Of a stretch of DNA of 64,000 nt, positions 8,200 through 17,011 are shown piece after piece (the first letter of the stretch is position 1; every line of letters starts with the position of its first letter). The position numbers were made by a program, and so were the translations under genes. The stretch is from Pseudomonas knackmussii B13 (lineage in GTDB: Bacteria > Pseudomonadota > Gammaproteobacteria > Pseudomonadales > Pseudomonadaceae), in NCBI RefSeq assembly GCF_000689415.1, contig NZ_HG322950.1:4967501-5031500 (forward strand). The letters run 5' to 3'. The notes under the pieces are model-generated. The model was not told the DNA's origin, did not search any database, and saw nothing but the letters and a program-made list of their open reading frames with translations.

Positions 8200-11078
8200 C
8201 AGCGATCCTCCCCCAAGGCCTTGGACACCAGCGCACGGACCTCGCCGGCAGACGCCAGGCCAAGCGCGGCCTGCGCCAGTTCGCGGGCCCGAGCCTGGTC
8301 GAGTTCGCGCACGCCCTGCTTGACCAGCGGAATGCTGCGCGCCGAAACACTGAGTTCATCGACACCAAGGCCGAGCAGGACCGGCAAAGCCTGGGCATCA
8401 GCAGCCAGCTCACCGCAGATGCCGACCCACTTGCCGTGGGCATGGGCCGCGCGCACGGTCATGTCGATCAGTTGCAGCACCGCCGGATGCAGGCCGTCGG
8501 CTTGCCCCGAGAGGCTCGGGTGGCCACGGTCGATGGCCAGCGCGTACTGGGTCAGGTCGTTGGTGCCGATGCTGAAGAAGTCCACCTCGCGCGCCAGGAC
8601 CGGCGCCAGCAGCGCCGCCGAAGGCACCTCGACCATGATGCCGAGCTGCAGGTCGGCGCAGTCGTATTCGGCGCGCAGGGCCAGGGCCAGGTCGCGGGCC
8701 TGGCGCCACTCCTCGACCAGCCCGACCATCGGGAACATGATCCGCAGCGGGCGTCCGTCGGCCGCACGCAGCAGGGCGCGCAGCTGGGTCTCGAAGATTT
8801 GCGGGCGCTGCAGCGTCAGGCGAATGCCGCGCACGCCGAGATAGGGATTCGCCTCGTGTGGGATCGGCCAGTACGGCAGCGGCTTGTCGCCACCCACGTC
8901 GAGGGTGCGAACCACCAGCGGGCGTCCGTCGAGGGCGTCGAGTACGCGGCGGTATTCGGCCTCCTGGGCGACCAGGTCGGGCGCGCAGGGGCTGTCGAGG
9001 AAGACGAACTCACTGCGCAGCAAGCCCACACCTTCCGCGCCCAAAGCCACCGCCGTGGCGGCGCCGGCGCTGTCGCCGAGGTTGGCGCAGACCTCCACGG
9101 CATGGCCGTCACGGGTGTGCGCTGGCTCATGGCGGCGCGCTTCGGCAATTTCGCGGCGACGCTGCTGTTGGTCGCGTTGATGCAAGGCGTGCTCAAGCGT
9201 TTCGGCGCTCGGCGCGAGCATGAACTGGCCGCGCTCGCCATCGAGCAGCAAGGTGCTTCCCGGTTGCAACTGCAGCAGGCCTTCGCCGGCACCGACCAGC
9301 GCGGGAATGCCCAGGGCGCGCGCGATGATCGCGCTATGCGAGGTGGCGCCGCCGCGTACGGTGAGGATGCCCGCGACACGCTGTGGATCTAGGCGCGCCA
9401 CATCCGATGGCCCCACCTCTTCCATGACCAGGATGTAGGGCTGCTCCGGCTCGGTCGCCAGCGCCACGCCGCACAGGCGCGCCAGCACGCGGCGACCGAG
9501 GTCGCGCAGGTCGGCGGCACGTTCGGCGAGCAAGGCATCGCCGAGTGCTTCCTGACGCTTGGCCGCTTGTTCGATCACCGAGTCCCAGGCTGCCTCGGCG
9601 CTGTCGCCGTGGACCAGGCGCTCGCTGACTTCGGCGGCCAGCTCGGGATCGTCGAGCAGGGCCTGGTGGGTGACGAAGATGTCGCGCACCGCCTTGGACT
9701 GGCTGCGCTGCACCAGGGTGTCGAGCTCGTCGGCGATGGCCGCCTTGGCCTCATTCAGCCGCAGCGCCTCGCGTTCGCTGGATTCGCCGCGCGGCGCATA
9801 GCTGAAGCGCCGGGTGACTTGCAGGTGCGCGGGCCCGCTAGCGATGCCCGGTGCTGCGGCGATGGCCGCCAGCCACTCGCCACTGGCCAGAGCCTGCGGC
9901 GGCTCTTCCGGCGCAGCGGCAACCACGGTTGCCGGCATCGCATCGGCGGGCAGGGGCATCACCTCCTCGCCCAGGCCTTGCTCCACCGCCTCGCGCAGCG
10001 CGGGAAGCGCGACCTCGGCAATCTCGGGTTCGGCAAAGAACTCCAGGATCTGCCCACGGCGAGCGCCCAGGCTGAGCAGCTTGCTGAGGCTGCGAATCGA
10101 CACCGGCGCAGCATCGCTGTCGGCGACGCGCACACGCAACTCGCCGCTGAAGTCGCGAGCCATCGACATCAGCACCTGCGACGGCCGTGCGTGCAGACCG
10201 TGCGGGTTGGCCAGCGGCACACGCAGGCTCGGCCAGTCCACCGGCAACTCGCCGCCGAGTGCTTCGAGCACGGCGCGCGGCGAAGTGCTGTTGGCCAGTT
10301 CAGCGCCGCGCCCTTCCACCAGCAACGAGCAGAGGCGGTCGAGCACGGGACGCGCCGCGTCGCCATGCTCAGCCAGGCAGAACAGGCCACGCAGCGGTTG
10401 GCCGGCATGCTGCAGTTCGCGCTGGGCCGTGACGAAGGCGAGGCCCGGCCGGCTGACCTTGTCGCCACCGCTCAGCCACCAGATTGCATTGCCCAGGTAC
10501 AGCGCCTCGCCCTGCTGCAGCGCCGCGAGAAAACCGCTTTCCGCGCAACCGGCGGCTTTCAGCCGGCGCGCGGCGAGCAGCAGGAGTTCGTCGAGGTCTT
10601 CGGCGCTCTGCTGCAGGCCAACCAGGCTGGAGTCGAGCGCCAGCGTTCCGGCGCCACCGCTCAGGGCCGCGAGCAGTTGATCGGCGGTCTGCGCCCCGCG
10701 CAGCTGCGCGCCGGTGTCGCCTTCGCCCAGGGCGCGGGTCAGCAGCTGCAACAGGTTCAGGTGCTCGTCGGAGCGCGCGGCTATAGCGATCGCCAAGTAG
10801 ACGATCTGGCCATCGCCCCAGTCGACGCCTTCGGGGAAGTGCAGCAGGCGCACACCGGTACGCACCACCAGGTCGCGGGTCTGCGGCGTGCCGTGGGGGA
10901 TCGCGATGCCCTGGCCCAGGTAAGTGGAGCCCTGCGCCTCGCGCGCCTGCAGGCCGGCGAGGTAGCCCGGTTCGACCAGGCCGTCGGCTTCCAGGGCCCG
11001 GCAGAGCAGTTCAAGGGCGGTCGGCTTGTCCGCGGCCCGCTGTTGCATGCGGACCTGCTGCGCGGTCAGTTCGAGCAC
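8199..11078 (-). CDS. fruB: FruB, fused EIIA-HPr-EI multiphosphoryl transfer protein
   Basis: A 959-residue fusion of three PTS parts. An N-terminal EIIA-Fru domain has its phosphorylated His in AIPHGTPQTRD (about residue 60). A central HPr (FPr) domain has NPHGLHARPSQ (about residue 300). A C-terminal Enzyme I has its active His in GGATSHSAIIARALG and a PEP-binding barrel (SIGTNDLTQYALAIDR). It passes phosphate from PEP to FruA, so fructose uptake needs no separate EI or HPr. First gene of the operon; divergent from fruR with a FruR-like operator in the shared gap. Confidence 0.96.
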   Translation of the reverse strand: MLELTAQQVRMQQRAADKPTALELLCRALEADGLVEPGYLAGLQAREAQGSTYLGQGIAIPHGTPQTRDLVVRTGVRLLHFPEGVDWGDGQIVYLAIAIAARSDEHLNLLQLLTRALGEGDTGAQLRGAQTADQLLAALSGGAGTLALDSSLVGLQQSAEDLDELLLLAARRLKAAGCAESGFLAALQQGEALYLGNAIWWLSGGDKVSRPGLAFVTAQRELQHAGQPLRGLFCLAEHGDAARPVLDRLCSLLVEGRGAELANSTSPRAVLEALGGELPVDWPSLRVPLANPHGLHARPSQVLMSMARDFSGELRVRVADSDAAPVSIRSLSKLLSLGARRGQILEFFAEPEIAEVALPALREAVEQGLGEEVMPLPADAMPATVVAAAPEEPPQALASGEWLAAIAAAPGIASGPAHLQVTRRFSYAPRGESSEREALRLNEAKAAIADELDTLVQRSQSKAVRDIFVTHQALLDDPELAAEVSERLVHGDSAEAAWDSVIEQAAKRQEALGDALLAERAADLRDLGRRVLARLCGVALATEPEQPYILVMEEVGPSDVARLDPQRVAGILTVRGGATSHSAIIARALGIPALVGAGEGLLQLQPGSTLLLDGERGQFMLAPSAETLEHALHQRDQQQRRREIAEARRHEPAHTRDGHAVEVCANLGDSAGAATAVALGAEGVGLLRSEFVFLDSPCAPDLVAQEAEYRRVLDALDGRPLVVRTLDVGGDKPLPYWPIPHEANPYLGVRGIRLTLQRPQIFETQLRALLRAADGRPLRIMFPMVGLVEEWRQARDLALALRAEYDCADLQLGIMVEVPSAALLAPVLAREVDFFSIGTNDLTQYALAIDRGHPSLSGQADGLHPAVLQLIDMTVRAAHAHGKWVGICGELAADAQALPVLLGLGVDELSVSARSIPLVKQGVRELDQARARELAQAALGLASAGEVRALVSKALGEDR

Positions 11079-11214
11079 ATCGTTCTCCTCAGCGGCACGC
11101 CGGGCAGGAGCCGGGGCGGCCGTAACGGGGCGGTCATCCGCTTGTGTGGTGAACAGCCTTCGCGCTGTCCCCGATTGACCAGCATAGGCCGGTCCAGGCG
11201 AGGGGAAGCGCTTT

Positions 11215-11230
11215 GCTGAATCGTTTCACC
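11215..11230. promoter_or_regulatory. FruR/Cra-like operator
   Basis: GCTGAATCGTTTCACC closely matches the enterobacterial Cra/FruR consensus GCTGAAWCGWTTCAGC and is a near-palindrome. It lies in the 229-nt gap between divergent fruB and fruR, about 137 nt upstream of the fruB start and 78 nt upstream of the fruR start. It is suited to repression of fruB that fructose-1-phosphate would relieve, and to autoregulation of fruR. Confidence 0.7.
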
Positions 11231-11307
11231 TATTGAGACTGGCACGTTACTCGATAATGCGTGATCCTTGGAAGCCTCCAGTTGTCGGCAAGTGTCAGGG
11301 GTACCCG

Positions 11308-12300
11308 TTGAAACTCAGTGATATCGCTCGCCTGGCCGGGGTCTCGGTGACCACCGCCAGTTACGTGATCAACGGCAAGGCCGTGCAACGGCGCATCAGC
11401 GCGGCCACGGTGGAGCGCGTGCGCGCGGTGATCGACGAGCACGGCTACCACCCCGACCAGCAGGCCGCGAGCCTGCGCCGGGGGCAGACGCGCACCCTCG
11501 GTTTCATCCTCCCGGACCTGGAAAACCCCAGCTACGCGCGCCTGGCCAAGCTGCTCGAACAGGGCGCCCGGGCGCGCGGTTACCAGTTGCTGATCGCCTG
11601 CTCCGACGACGAACCGGAAAGCGAGCGCCAGGCGCTGAACCTGTTCCGCGCACGGCGTTGCGACGCACTGATAGTCGCCAGCTGCCTGCCGGCCGACGAC
11701 GAGGCCCACCGGCAGTTGCTGGCCAAGGGCGTGCCGGTGATCGCCGTGGACCGCCAGCTCGATCCGCAACGCTTCTGCTCGGTGGTCAGCGACGACCGCG
11801 ACGCCGCCCGGCGCCTCACCAGCACCCTGCTGCAACCGACGCCGCGTCACATCGCCCTGCTCGGCGCCCGCCCCGAACTGATCATCAGCCAGGAGCGCGC
11901 AGCCGGATTCGAACTGGCCACGCGGGGCTTCGCCGGCAAGCGCTTCATCGAGCACGGGGCGAACTTCAGCCGTGAATGCGGACGCCAGTTGATGGATGAC
12001 CTGCTGCAGCGCCTGGGCTACCTGCCCGATGCGCTCATCACCACGTCCTACGTATTGCTCGAAGGCGTCTTCGACGTATTCCAGGCGCTGCCCGGCGGCT
12101 GGCCGAAGGACCTGCGCCTGGCCACTTTCGGCGACACCCAGCTGCTCGATTTCGTGCCGCTGAAGGTCAACGCGATTTCCCAGCAGCACGGGCTGATCGC
12201 CGAGCGCGTCCTGCAACTGGCGCTGGGCGCCATCGAGGACGCGCACTACCAACCGGGCGTGCAGCCGATTCCGCGCACCCTGAAACTGCGCGCCGAGTAA
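11308..12300 (+). CDS. fruR: FruR/Cra, LacI-family fructose operon regulator
   Basis: LacI-family regulator. The TTG at 11308 is chosen because it gives MKLSDIARLAGVSVTTASYV, the exact LacI-type helix-turn-helix at residue 1, with AGGGG about 6 nt upstream; the 25-codon extension upstream has no recognisable content. Hinge and periplasmic-binding-like effector domains follow (TRTLGFILPDLENPSYARLA), 330 residues in total. It should sense fructose-1-phosphate and act on the operator at 11215-11230. Confidence 0.92.
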   Translation: MKLSDIARLAGVSVTTASYVINGKAVQRRISAATVERVRAVIDEHGYHPDQQAASLRRGQTRTLGFILPDLENPSYARLAKLLEQGARARGYQLLIACSDDEPESERQALNLFRARRCDALIVASCLPADDEAHRQLLAKGVPVIAVDRQLDPQRFCSVVSDDRDAARRLTSTLLQPTPRHIALLGARPELIISQERAAGFELATRGFAGKRFIEHGANFSRECGRQLMDDLLQRLGYLPDALITTSYVLLEGVFDVFQALPGGWPKDLRLATFGDTQLLDFVPLKVNAISQQHGLIAERVLQLALGAIEDAHYQPGVQPIPRTLKLRAE

Positions 12301-12305
12301 GCGCC

Positions 12306-13085
12306 ATGCGCCTGATCGACACCCACAACCACATCGACTTCCCCGACTTCGACGCCGACCGCCCTGCCCTGCTCGAGCGCTGCCGCGCGCTGGGCGTGGA
12401 GCGCCAGGTGCTGCTGGGCGTGTTCCGCGAGAACTGGGAGCGGGTGATCGAGCTGGCCGAACAACACACCGAACTGCACGCCGCGCTCGGCCTGCATCCG
12501 ATCTACCTGGCGCAGCACAAGCCCGAGCATCTGCGGGACCTGCGCGACATGCTGCAACGCCTGGCCGGGCACCCGAAGCTGTGCGCGGTGGGCGAGATCG
12601 GCCTGGACTACTACGTCGAAGAACTCGACCGCGAAGCGCAGCAGGCGCTGTTCGAAGAACAGCTGCGCATCGCAATCGATGTCGAGCTACCGGTGCTGCT
12701 GCACGTGCGCCGTTCGCACGCGGCGGTGATCGCCACGCTCAAGCGTCTGCGCGTGCCACGCCGGGGCATCGTCCACGCCTTCGCCGGCAGCCGCGAAGAA
12801 GCCCGCGAATACCTCAAGCTCGGCTTCCGCCTGGGGCTGGGCGGCGCGCCGACCTGGCCGCAAGCCAACCGCCTGCGCAAGGTGGTCGCGGAGTTGCCGC
12901 TGGAAGCGATAGTGCTGGAGACGGACGCGCCGGACATGGCGCCAGCGATGTACCCCGGACAAAGAAACAGCCCCGAGCACCTGCCGGCGATCTGCGAAGC
13001 ATTGGCGGAACTAAGGGGTGTGAGTGCGGAAGAACTGGCCGCGGCCAGCACGCAAAACGCGCGGGAAGTGTTCGGCTGGAGCTGA
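12306..13085 (+). CDS. TatD-family metal-dependent hydrolase
   Basis: A 259-residue TIM-barrel amidohydrolase. Metal ligands are visible in LIDTHNHIDFPDF (HxH), VGEIGLDYY (Glu), LHVRRSH, HAFAGS and VLETDAPDM (Asp). The family has 3'-5' DNase/RNase or general phosphoesterase activity; the substrate is unknown here. It starts 5 nt after the fruR stop and is probably co-transcribed with it, with no obvious functional link to fructose. Confidence 0.88.
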   Translation: MRLIDTHNHIDFPDFDADRPALLERCRALGVERQVLLGVFRENWERVIELAEQHTELHAALGLHPIYLAQHKPEHLRDLRDMLQRLAGHPKLCAVGEIGLDYYVEELDREAQQALFEEQLRIAIDVELPVLLHVRRSHAAVIATLKRLRVPRRGIVHAFAGSREEAREYLKLGFRLGLGGAPTWPQANRLRKVVAELPLEAIVLETDAPDMAPAMYPGQRNSPEHLPAICEALAELRGVSAEELAAASTQNAREVFGWS

Positions 13086-13098
13086 AGAACCGCTTTTC

Positions 13099-13176
13099 GT
13101 AGGAGCGAGCTTGCTCGCGAAGGGGCTTCATCGGCGGCATCGGTGTCATGCGGTTCGCGAGCAAGCTCGCTCCTAC
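13099..13176. repeat. Inverted pair of Pseudomonas REP elements
   Basis: Two copies of the common 23-nt REP, starting GTAGGAGCGAGCTTGCTCGC, at 13099-13121 (+) and 13154-13176 (-). They face each other across a 32-nt spacer and could fold into one long hairpin at the 3' end of the tatD-like gene. Confidence 0.9.
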
Positions 13177-13206
13177 ATGAATCGTGCGCATCGCTACTTT
13201 CACCAA

Positions 13207-13262
13207 CAACCCGGCATCCGTGGGATGGGGTGCATCCGTGCGGAACCACGGATGCCGGGTTG
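13207..13262. repeat. 17-bp perfect inverted repeat
   Basis: CAACCCGGCATCCGTGG at 13207-13223 is repeated inverted at 13246-13262 with a 22-nt loop; gcatccgtg also recurs inside the loop. It lies just past the 3' end of the chemoreceptor gene (minus strand, stop at 13280). It lacks a clean T-run, so it is either a weak terminator or a mobile hairpin repeat. Confidence 0.75.
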
Positions 13263-13279
13263 CAAGCGAAAACCCTGGG

Positions 13280-15310
13280 TCAGACGCGGAAGGCACCGAT
13301 CAGGCGCTTCAGCTCGACCACCTGGCCGGCCAGTTCGCGACTGGCCCGCTCGGTCTCGCTGGCGCCTTCGGCGGTGCGCTCGCCGGCCTGGTTGATCTCG
13401 ACGATGTTCTGGTCGATGTCGTGGGCCACCGCGGTCTGCTGCTCGGCGGCAGCGGCAATCTGCTGGTTCTGGTCGACGATCATGCCGACCGAACCGAGGA
13501 TGTTCTCCAGCGCCTGTTGCACCTGGGTGGACTGGCTGACGGTACCGTCAGCGGTCTGGTGACTGCTGCCCATCGCCTTCACCGCCGCGTTCACACCGCT
13601 CTGCAGCTTGTCGATCATCTGCTCGATTTCTTCGGTGGATTGCTGGGTGCGCTTGGCCAGGGTGCGTACTTCATCGGCCACCACCGCGAAGCCGCGGCCC
13701 TGCTCACCGGCGCGCGCCGCCTCGATGGCGGCGTTGAGCGCCAGCAGGTTGGTCTGCTCGGCAACACCCTTGATCACGTCGAGCACGCGGCTGATGGAAG
13801 CGCTGTCGGCCGCCAGCTGGTTGATCACCGTCACCGACTGGTCGAGCTCGGCGGCCAGGCGCTGGATGCTGTTGACCTGCGAATCCACCAGGTTGCGTCC
13901 GCTGACGGTTTCCTCGTTCACGCTGTGCGCGCTGCCCACCGCGGCCGCGGCGCTGCGCGCCACTTCCTGGGCGGTCGCCGCCATCTGGTTCATCGCCGTG
14001 GCGACCTGCTCGATCTGGTTGCGCTGGCCGGCCACCGCCTGGTTGCTCTGGGTCGACACCGACTCCACGCGCTCGGTCTGCCGCTCCACTTCCGACACGG
14101 TGCGGCCAACCTGTTCGATGAGGTCGTGGATCTTGCGCACCGTCTCGTTGAACGCCTGGCCCAGCTCGCCCAGCTCGTCTCGGCTCTGCGCCTGGTAGTT
14201 GACGGTCATGTCGCCGGCGGCGACGCGCTCCATCATCTTGCCCAGGCTCTTCAGGGTCGAACGGGTGGAAACGTAGAAGCCGCCGTAGAGGTAGACGATG
14301 GCGAGGAACACCACCAGCAGGGCCACCACCAGCAGGACCATCTGGGCCTTCTTGCTGGCCAGGCGCTGCTGCAGCTGGGTGTCGAGGTAGCCGAGCACCT
14401 TGTCGTTGAGATGGTAGGTCTGGTCCATGGCCTGGCTGACCTGGTCGTAGAACTGCGTCCAGGGCATGTCGAGGGTGTCGGCCATCACGACCTTCTCCTC
14501 GAAGAACTTGCCGAGGCTCTTCAGCGTCTCGCGGCTGGCCACGGCCTGCTCGCCCAGCGCGGCGTGCGCGGCGGGGCTGGAGTCGAGCACTTCCTGGACC
14601 TTGAGCCCGTAATCGCCATGCAGCTTCTCGAGATCCTGCAGGAGGTCATCGAACTTGCTCGAAGAGGAAGAGTTGAGGAAGCCCTGCCCCAGGGCACCGG
14701 AGCCAATGACGCGGCCGCGGCTGATGGTTTCGCTGACCTTGGGCGTCACAGCCGTGATCAGTTCGGCGAGCTGGCGCACTTCGCCGCTGTCGTCCTGGCT
14801 CAATCCAGCCTGGCTGACAAGCATCTTGTTGAACACCTGGATGCTGGAGAGCAGATGCCCGGCCATGGCCGCCTTGCTCTGCAGCGCGCCTTCGGCGACC
14901 AGCGCCTTGAGCGCATTGAGCAGCTCGTCGCGCTTGGCATTGAAGGCGTCCACCTGGTCGGCATCCTGCACGACCGGCTGCATCCCGTTCAGCGACTCTT
15001 GCAGGCCTTGCTGCAAGTGCGTGATGCGGCTGTCGAGGTCGTTGGTGCGCTTGGCCTGGCCGAGGCTGACGTTGATCTGCAACAGGTCGTTGAAGGCCTC
15101 GGCATCGCGGCGCATCTGCAGGCTGGAGGCAATCAGCTGGAGACTCTGCAATTCGGCGCGCGTCGAAACGAACTGCCGATACGAATCACGCACCAGGTAG
15201 AAGTTGGTAACCAGCATCGGGAGGAAGAACAACACGCTGATCAGGCTGAACTTCATACCGAAGCTCAGGCGGTTCATCAGCGCGATGGCGGGGGCGAGCA
15301 CTGTCTTCAC
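13280..15310 (-). CDS. Methyl-accepting chemotaxis protein
   Basis: A 676-residue chemoreceptor. There is one N-terminal membrane segment (FSLISVLFFLPMLVTNFYLV) and a periplasmic helical sensor of about 300 residues. A second membrane segment (VLLVVALLVVFLAIVYLYG) leads into a HAMP linker and the cytoplasmic signalling domain. The hairpin tip EQTNLLALNAAIEAARAGEQ is canonical. No CheR-binding pentapeptide ends the protein. The ligand cannot be told from sequence. It precedes ampE as a separate unit, and I recall the same neighbour order in P. aeruginosa. Confidence 0.92.
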   Translation of the reverse strand: MKTVLAPAIALMNRLSFGMKFSLISVLFFLPMLVTNFYLVRDSYRQFVSTRAELQSLQLIASSLQMRRDAEAFNDLLQINVSLGQAKRTNDLDSRITHLQQGLQESLNGMQPVVQDADQVDAFNAKRDELLNALKALVAEGALQSKAAMAGHLLSSIQVFNKMLVSQAGLSQDDSGEVRQLAELITAVTPKVSETISRGRVIGSGALGQGFLNSSSSSKFDDLLQDLEKLHGDYGLKVQEVLDSSPAAHAALGEQAVASRETLKSLGKFFEEKVVMADTLDMPWTQFYDQVSQAMDQTYHLNDKVLGYLDTQLQQRLASKKAQMVLLVVALLVVFLAIVYLYGGFYVSTRSTLKSLGKMMERVAAGDMTVNYQAQSRDELGELGQAFNETVRKIHDLIEQVGRTVSEVERQTERVESVSTQSNQAVAGQRNQIEQVATAMNQMAATAQEVARSAAAAVGSAHSVNEETVSGRNLVDSQVNSIQRLAAELDQSVTVINQLAADSASISRVLDVIKGVAEQTNLLALNAAIEAARAGEQGRGFAVVADEVRTLAKRTQQSTEEIEQMIDKLQSGVNAAVKAMGSSHQTADGTVSQSTQVQQALENILGSVGMIVDQNQQIAAAAEQQTAVAHDIDQNIVEINQAGERTAEGASETERASRELAGQVVELKRLIGAFRV

Positions 15311-15466
15311 GTAAGACGACTCCTGTTCACTTTATTGTTCTTGTCAGGATTTTCTAGCGGTGTTCGGTCACACCCCGAACGCGCGCAGGCCCCTGTGTAA
15401 CCGATATCGGCAGGCAGTTCTGTAACTTAAGGTTAAAGGGCCATCACGGGCGACGTGCGGCACTGC

Positions 15467-16303
15467 TCAGAAGAACAGTGCCTCGAGGGCGAAGATCGAG
15501 TACCAGAGCAGGGCCGCGCGAACCAGCAGTTGCCAAAGGGCATCGAGGCTGGCAACACCGCGTGCGCCCAGGTCGCTGTCGTTGACGTCTTCGGCGACAT
15601 AACCGGCCGCCGCAAGCAGGCGCGCCGCCGGCACGTCCCAGGCGAGCAGGTCGTGCAGCAGGATGCGCCCCACCGCGACGAAGTTGCCGACCAGGGCGAA
15701 GCTCAGCACCAGGGCGCGGGCCGGCAGCCAGTCGAAGGCGTGGCGCACTTGCGCGGCACGCTCACGGATTTCCGTGTGCGAAGCATGCTCGACGCTCAGC
15801 GCCAGCAGGCGGTAGACCAGCGCCGCCAGCGGACCGAGCAGCGCATACCAGAAGATCACCGCGAAGAAGCTCTGGAACGCCTGCCAGACCAACATGCCGT
15901 GGACCTGGGCGAAGAGCTCGCCGTCGTTGTCCGCCTGCACGCCCAGGTCACGCTCGGCAACATGGTAGGCGCCCTGCACATCCTCACGGCGCCAGGCGTC
16001 GCGGAACGGCCCGATGGCCCGGTGCACATCGCCACGCCCCAGGCTCCAGACCACCACCAGCAGGTGCACCGGCAGCGCCAGCAGCCCGTAGGCCACCGGC
16101 TGCAGCACGGTCAGCAGCAGCGCCAACAGCAACAGCGGCACCAGCAGCAGGACCAGCAGCCCGAGCCAAGGGCGCGAAGCTAGCGCAGGCATGCCTTCTA
16201 CCCGCCGCAGCCAGCCGACAAAGAGACCGTCCCGCTGCAGACGCAGGCGCCAGCCAGAAAATTTCTCTACCAGCAGGACCAGCAACAACACGATGAAACT
16301 CAT
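15467..16303 (-). CDS. ampE: AmpE, inner-membrane regulatory protein
   Basis: A 278-residue membrane protein matching the AmpE/CobD-like family. It opens with MSFIVLLLVLLVEKFSGWRL, and about four hydrophobic segments flank a cytoplasmic region (HASHTEIRERAAQVRHAFDW). It overlaps ampD by 4 nt, so the two form an ampDE operon linked to beta-lactamase induction and cell-wall recycling. Its molecular activity is not established. Confidence 0.9.
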   Translation of the reverse strand: MSFIVLLLVLLVEKFSGWRLRLQRDGLFVGWLRRVEGMPALASRPWLGLLVLLLVPLLLLALLLTVLQPVAYGLLALPVHLLVVVWSLGRGDVHRAIGPFRDAWRREDVQGAYHVAERDLGVQADNDGELFAQVHGMLVWQAFQSFFAVIFWYALLGPLAALVYRLLALSVEHASHTEIRERAAQVRHAFDWLPARALVLSFALVGNFVAVGRILLHDLLAWDVPAARLLAAAGYVAEDVNDSDLGARGVASLDALWQLLVRAALLWYSIFALEALFF

Positions 16304-16866
16304 GCGGACTCCTTGGGCGAGTCGAGCGAAGCGAGAAAGCGCGGCCAGTCGAACGCAGGCCCCGGATCGGTCTTGCGTCCCGGAGCGATGTCGCTGTGGC
16401 CGCGGATGCGGTCGGCGGTGATGCCGGGATAGGCGCTCAGCAGTTGCCTGGCCAACTCGCCCAGCGCGGCGTATTGCGCGTCGCTGTAGGGCTCATCGTC
16501 CGTGCCTTCCAGCTCGATGCCGATGGAGAAGTCGTTGCAGTTGTCGCGCCCGTCGAAGAGGGAAACTCCTGCATGCCAGGCGCGCTCATTGCAGGAAACG
16601 AACTGGAAGACGCTGCCATCGCGCTCGATGAGGAAATGCGCCGACACCGTCATCGCGGCGATGCTTTCGAAGTAGGGATGCTCGTTGGCGTCCAGGCGAT
16701 TCTGGAAGAAGCACTGCACCTTGCCGGTACCGAACTGCCCGGGCGGCAGGCTGATGTTGTGGATGACCAGCAGGGACACGAGCGTCCCTTCCGGGCGGGC
16801 ATTGAAATTCGGCGAGGGGCAGTGGCTGACGCCCTGGCACCAGCCGCTCTGGGGATCGAACTGCAT
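16300..16866 (-). CDS. ampD: AmpD, 1,6-anhydro-N-acetylmuramyl-L-alanine amidase
   Basis: A 188-residue cytosolic zinc amidase (Amidase_2 fold). Zinc ligands are in LVIHNISLP (His), ERAWHAG and IRGHSDIAPGRKTDPG (His, Asp), and CNDFSIGIELEG is typical. It cleaves anhydro-muropeptides, which are the inducers sensed by AmpR; loss of AmpD commonly derepresses AmpC. The frame is intact. Confidence 0.95.
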   Translation of the reverse strand: MQFDPQSGWCQGVSHCPSPNFNARPEGTLVSLLVIHNISLPPGQFGTGKVQCFFQNRLDANEHPYFESIAAMTVSAHFLIERDGSVFQFVSCNERAWHAGVSLFDGRDNCNDFSIGIELEGTDDEPYSDAQYAALGELARQLLSAYPGITADRIRGHSDIAPGRKTDPGPAFDWPRFLASLDSPKESA

Positions 16867-17011
16867 AGGGGCTCCTTGGCTGGGCCCACTCTAAAGCAGC
16901 TACTGACAGAAGAGAATTACAGCAGAAAGCCACACCGAGAAAACCCTGTAGAAGCGGACCTTGTCCGCGAAGCGCGGGCATGGCCGCCCCCAAGGGAGGT
17001 GTCGCTGCCTA

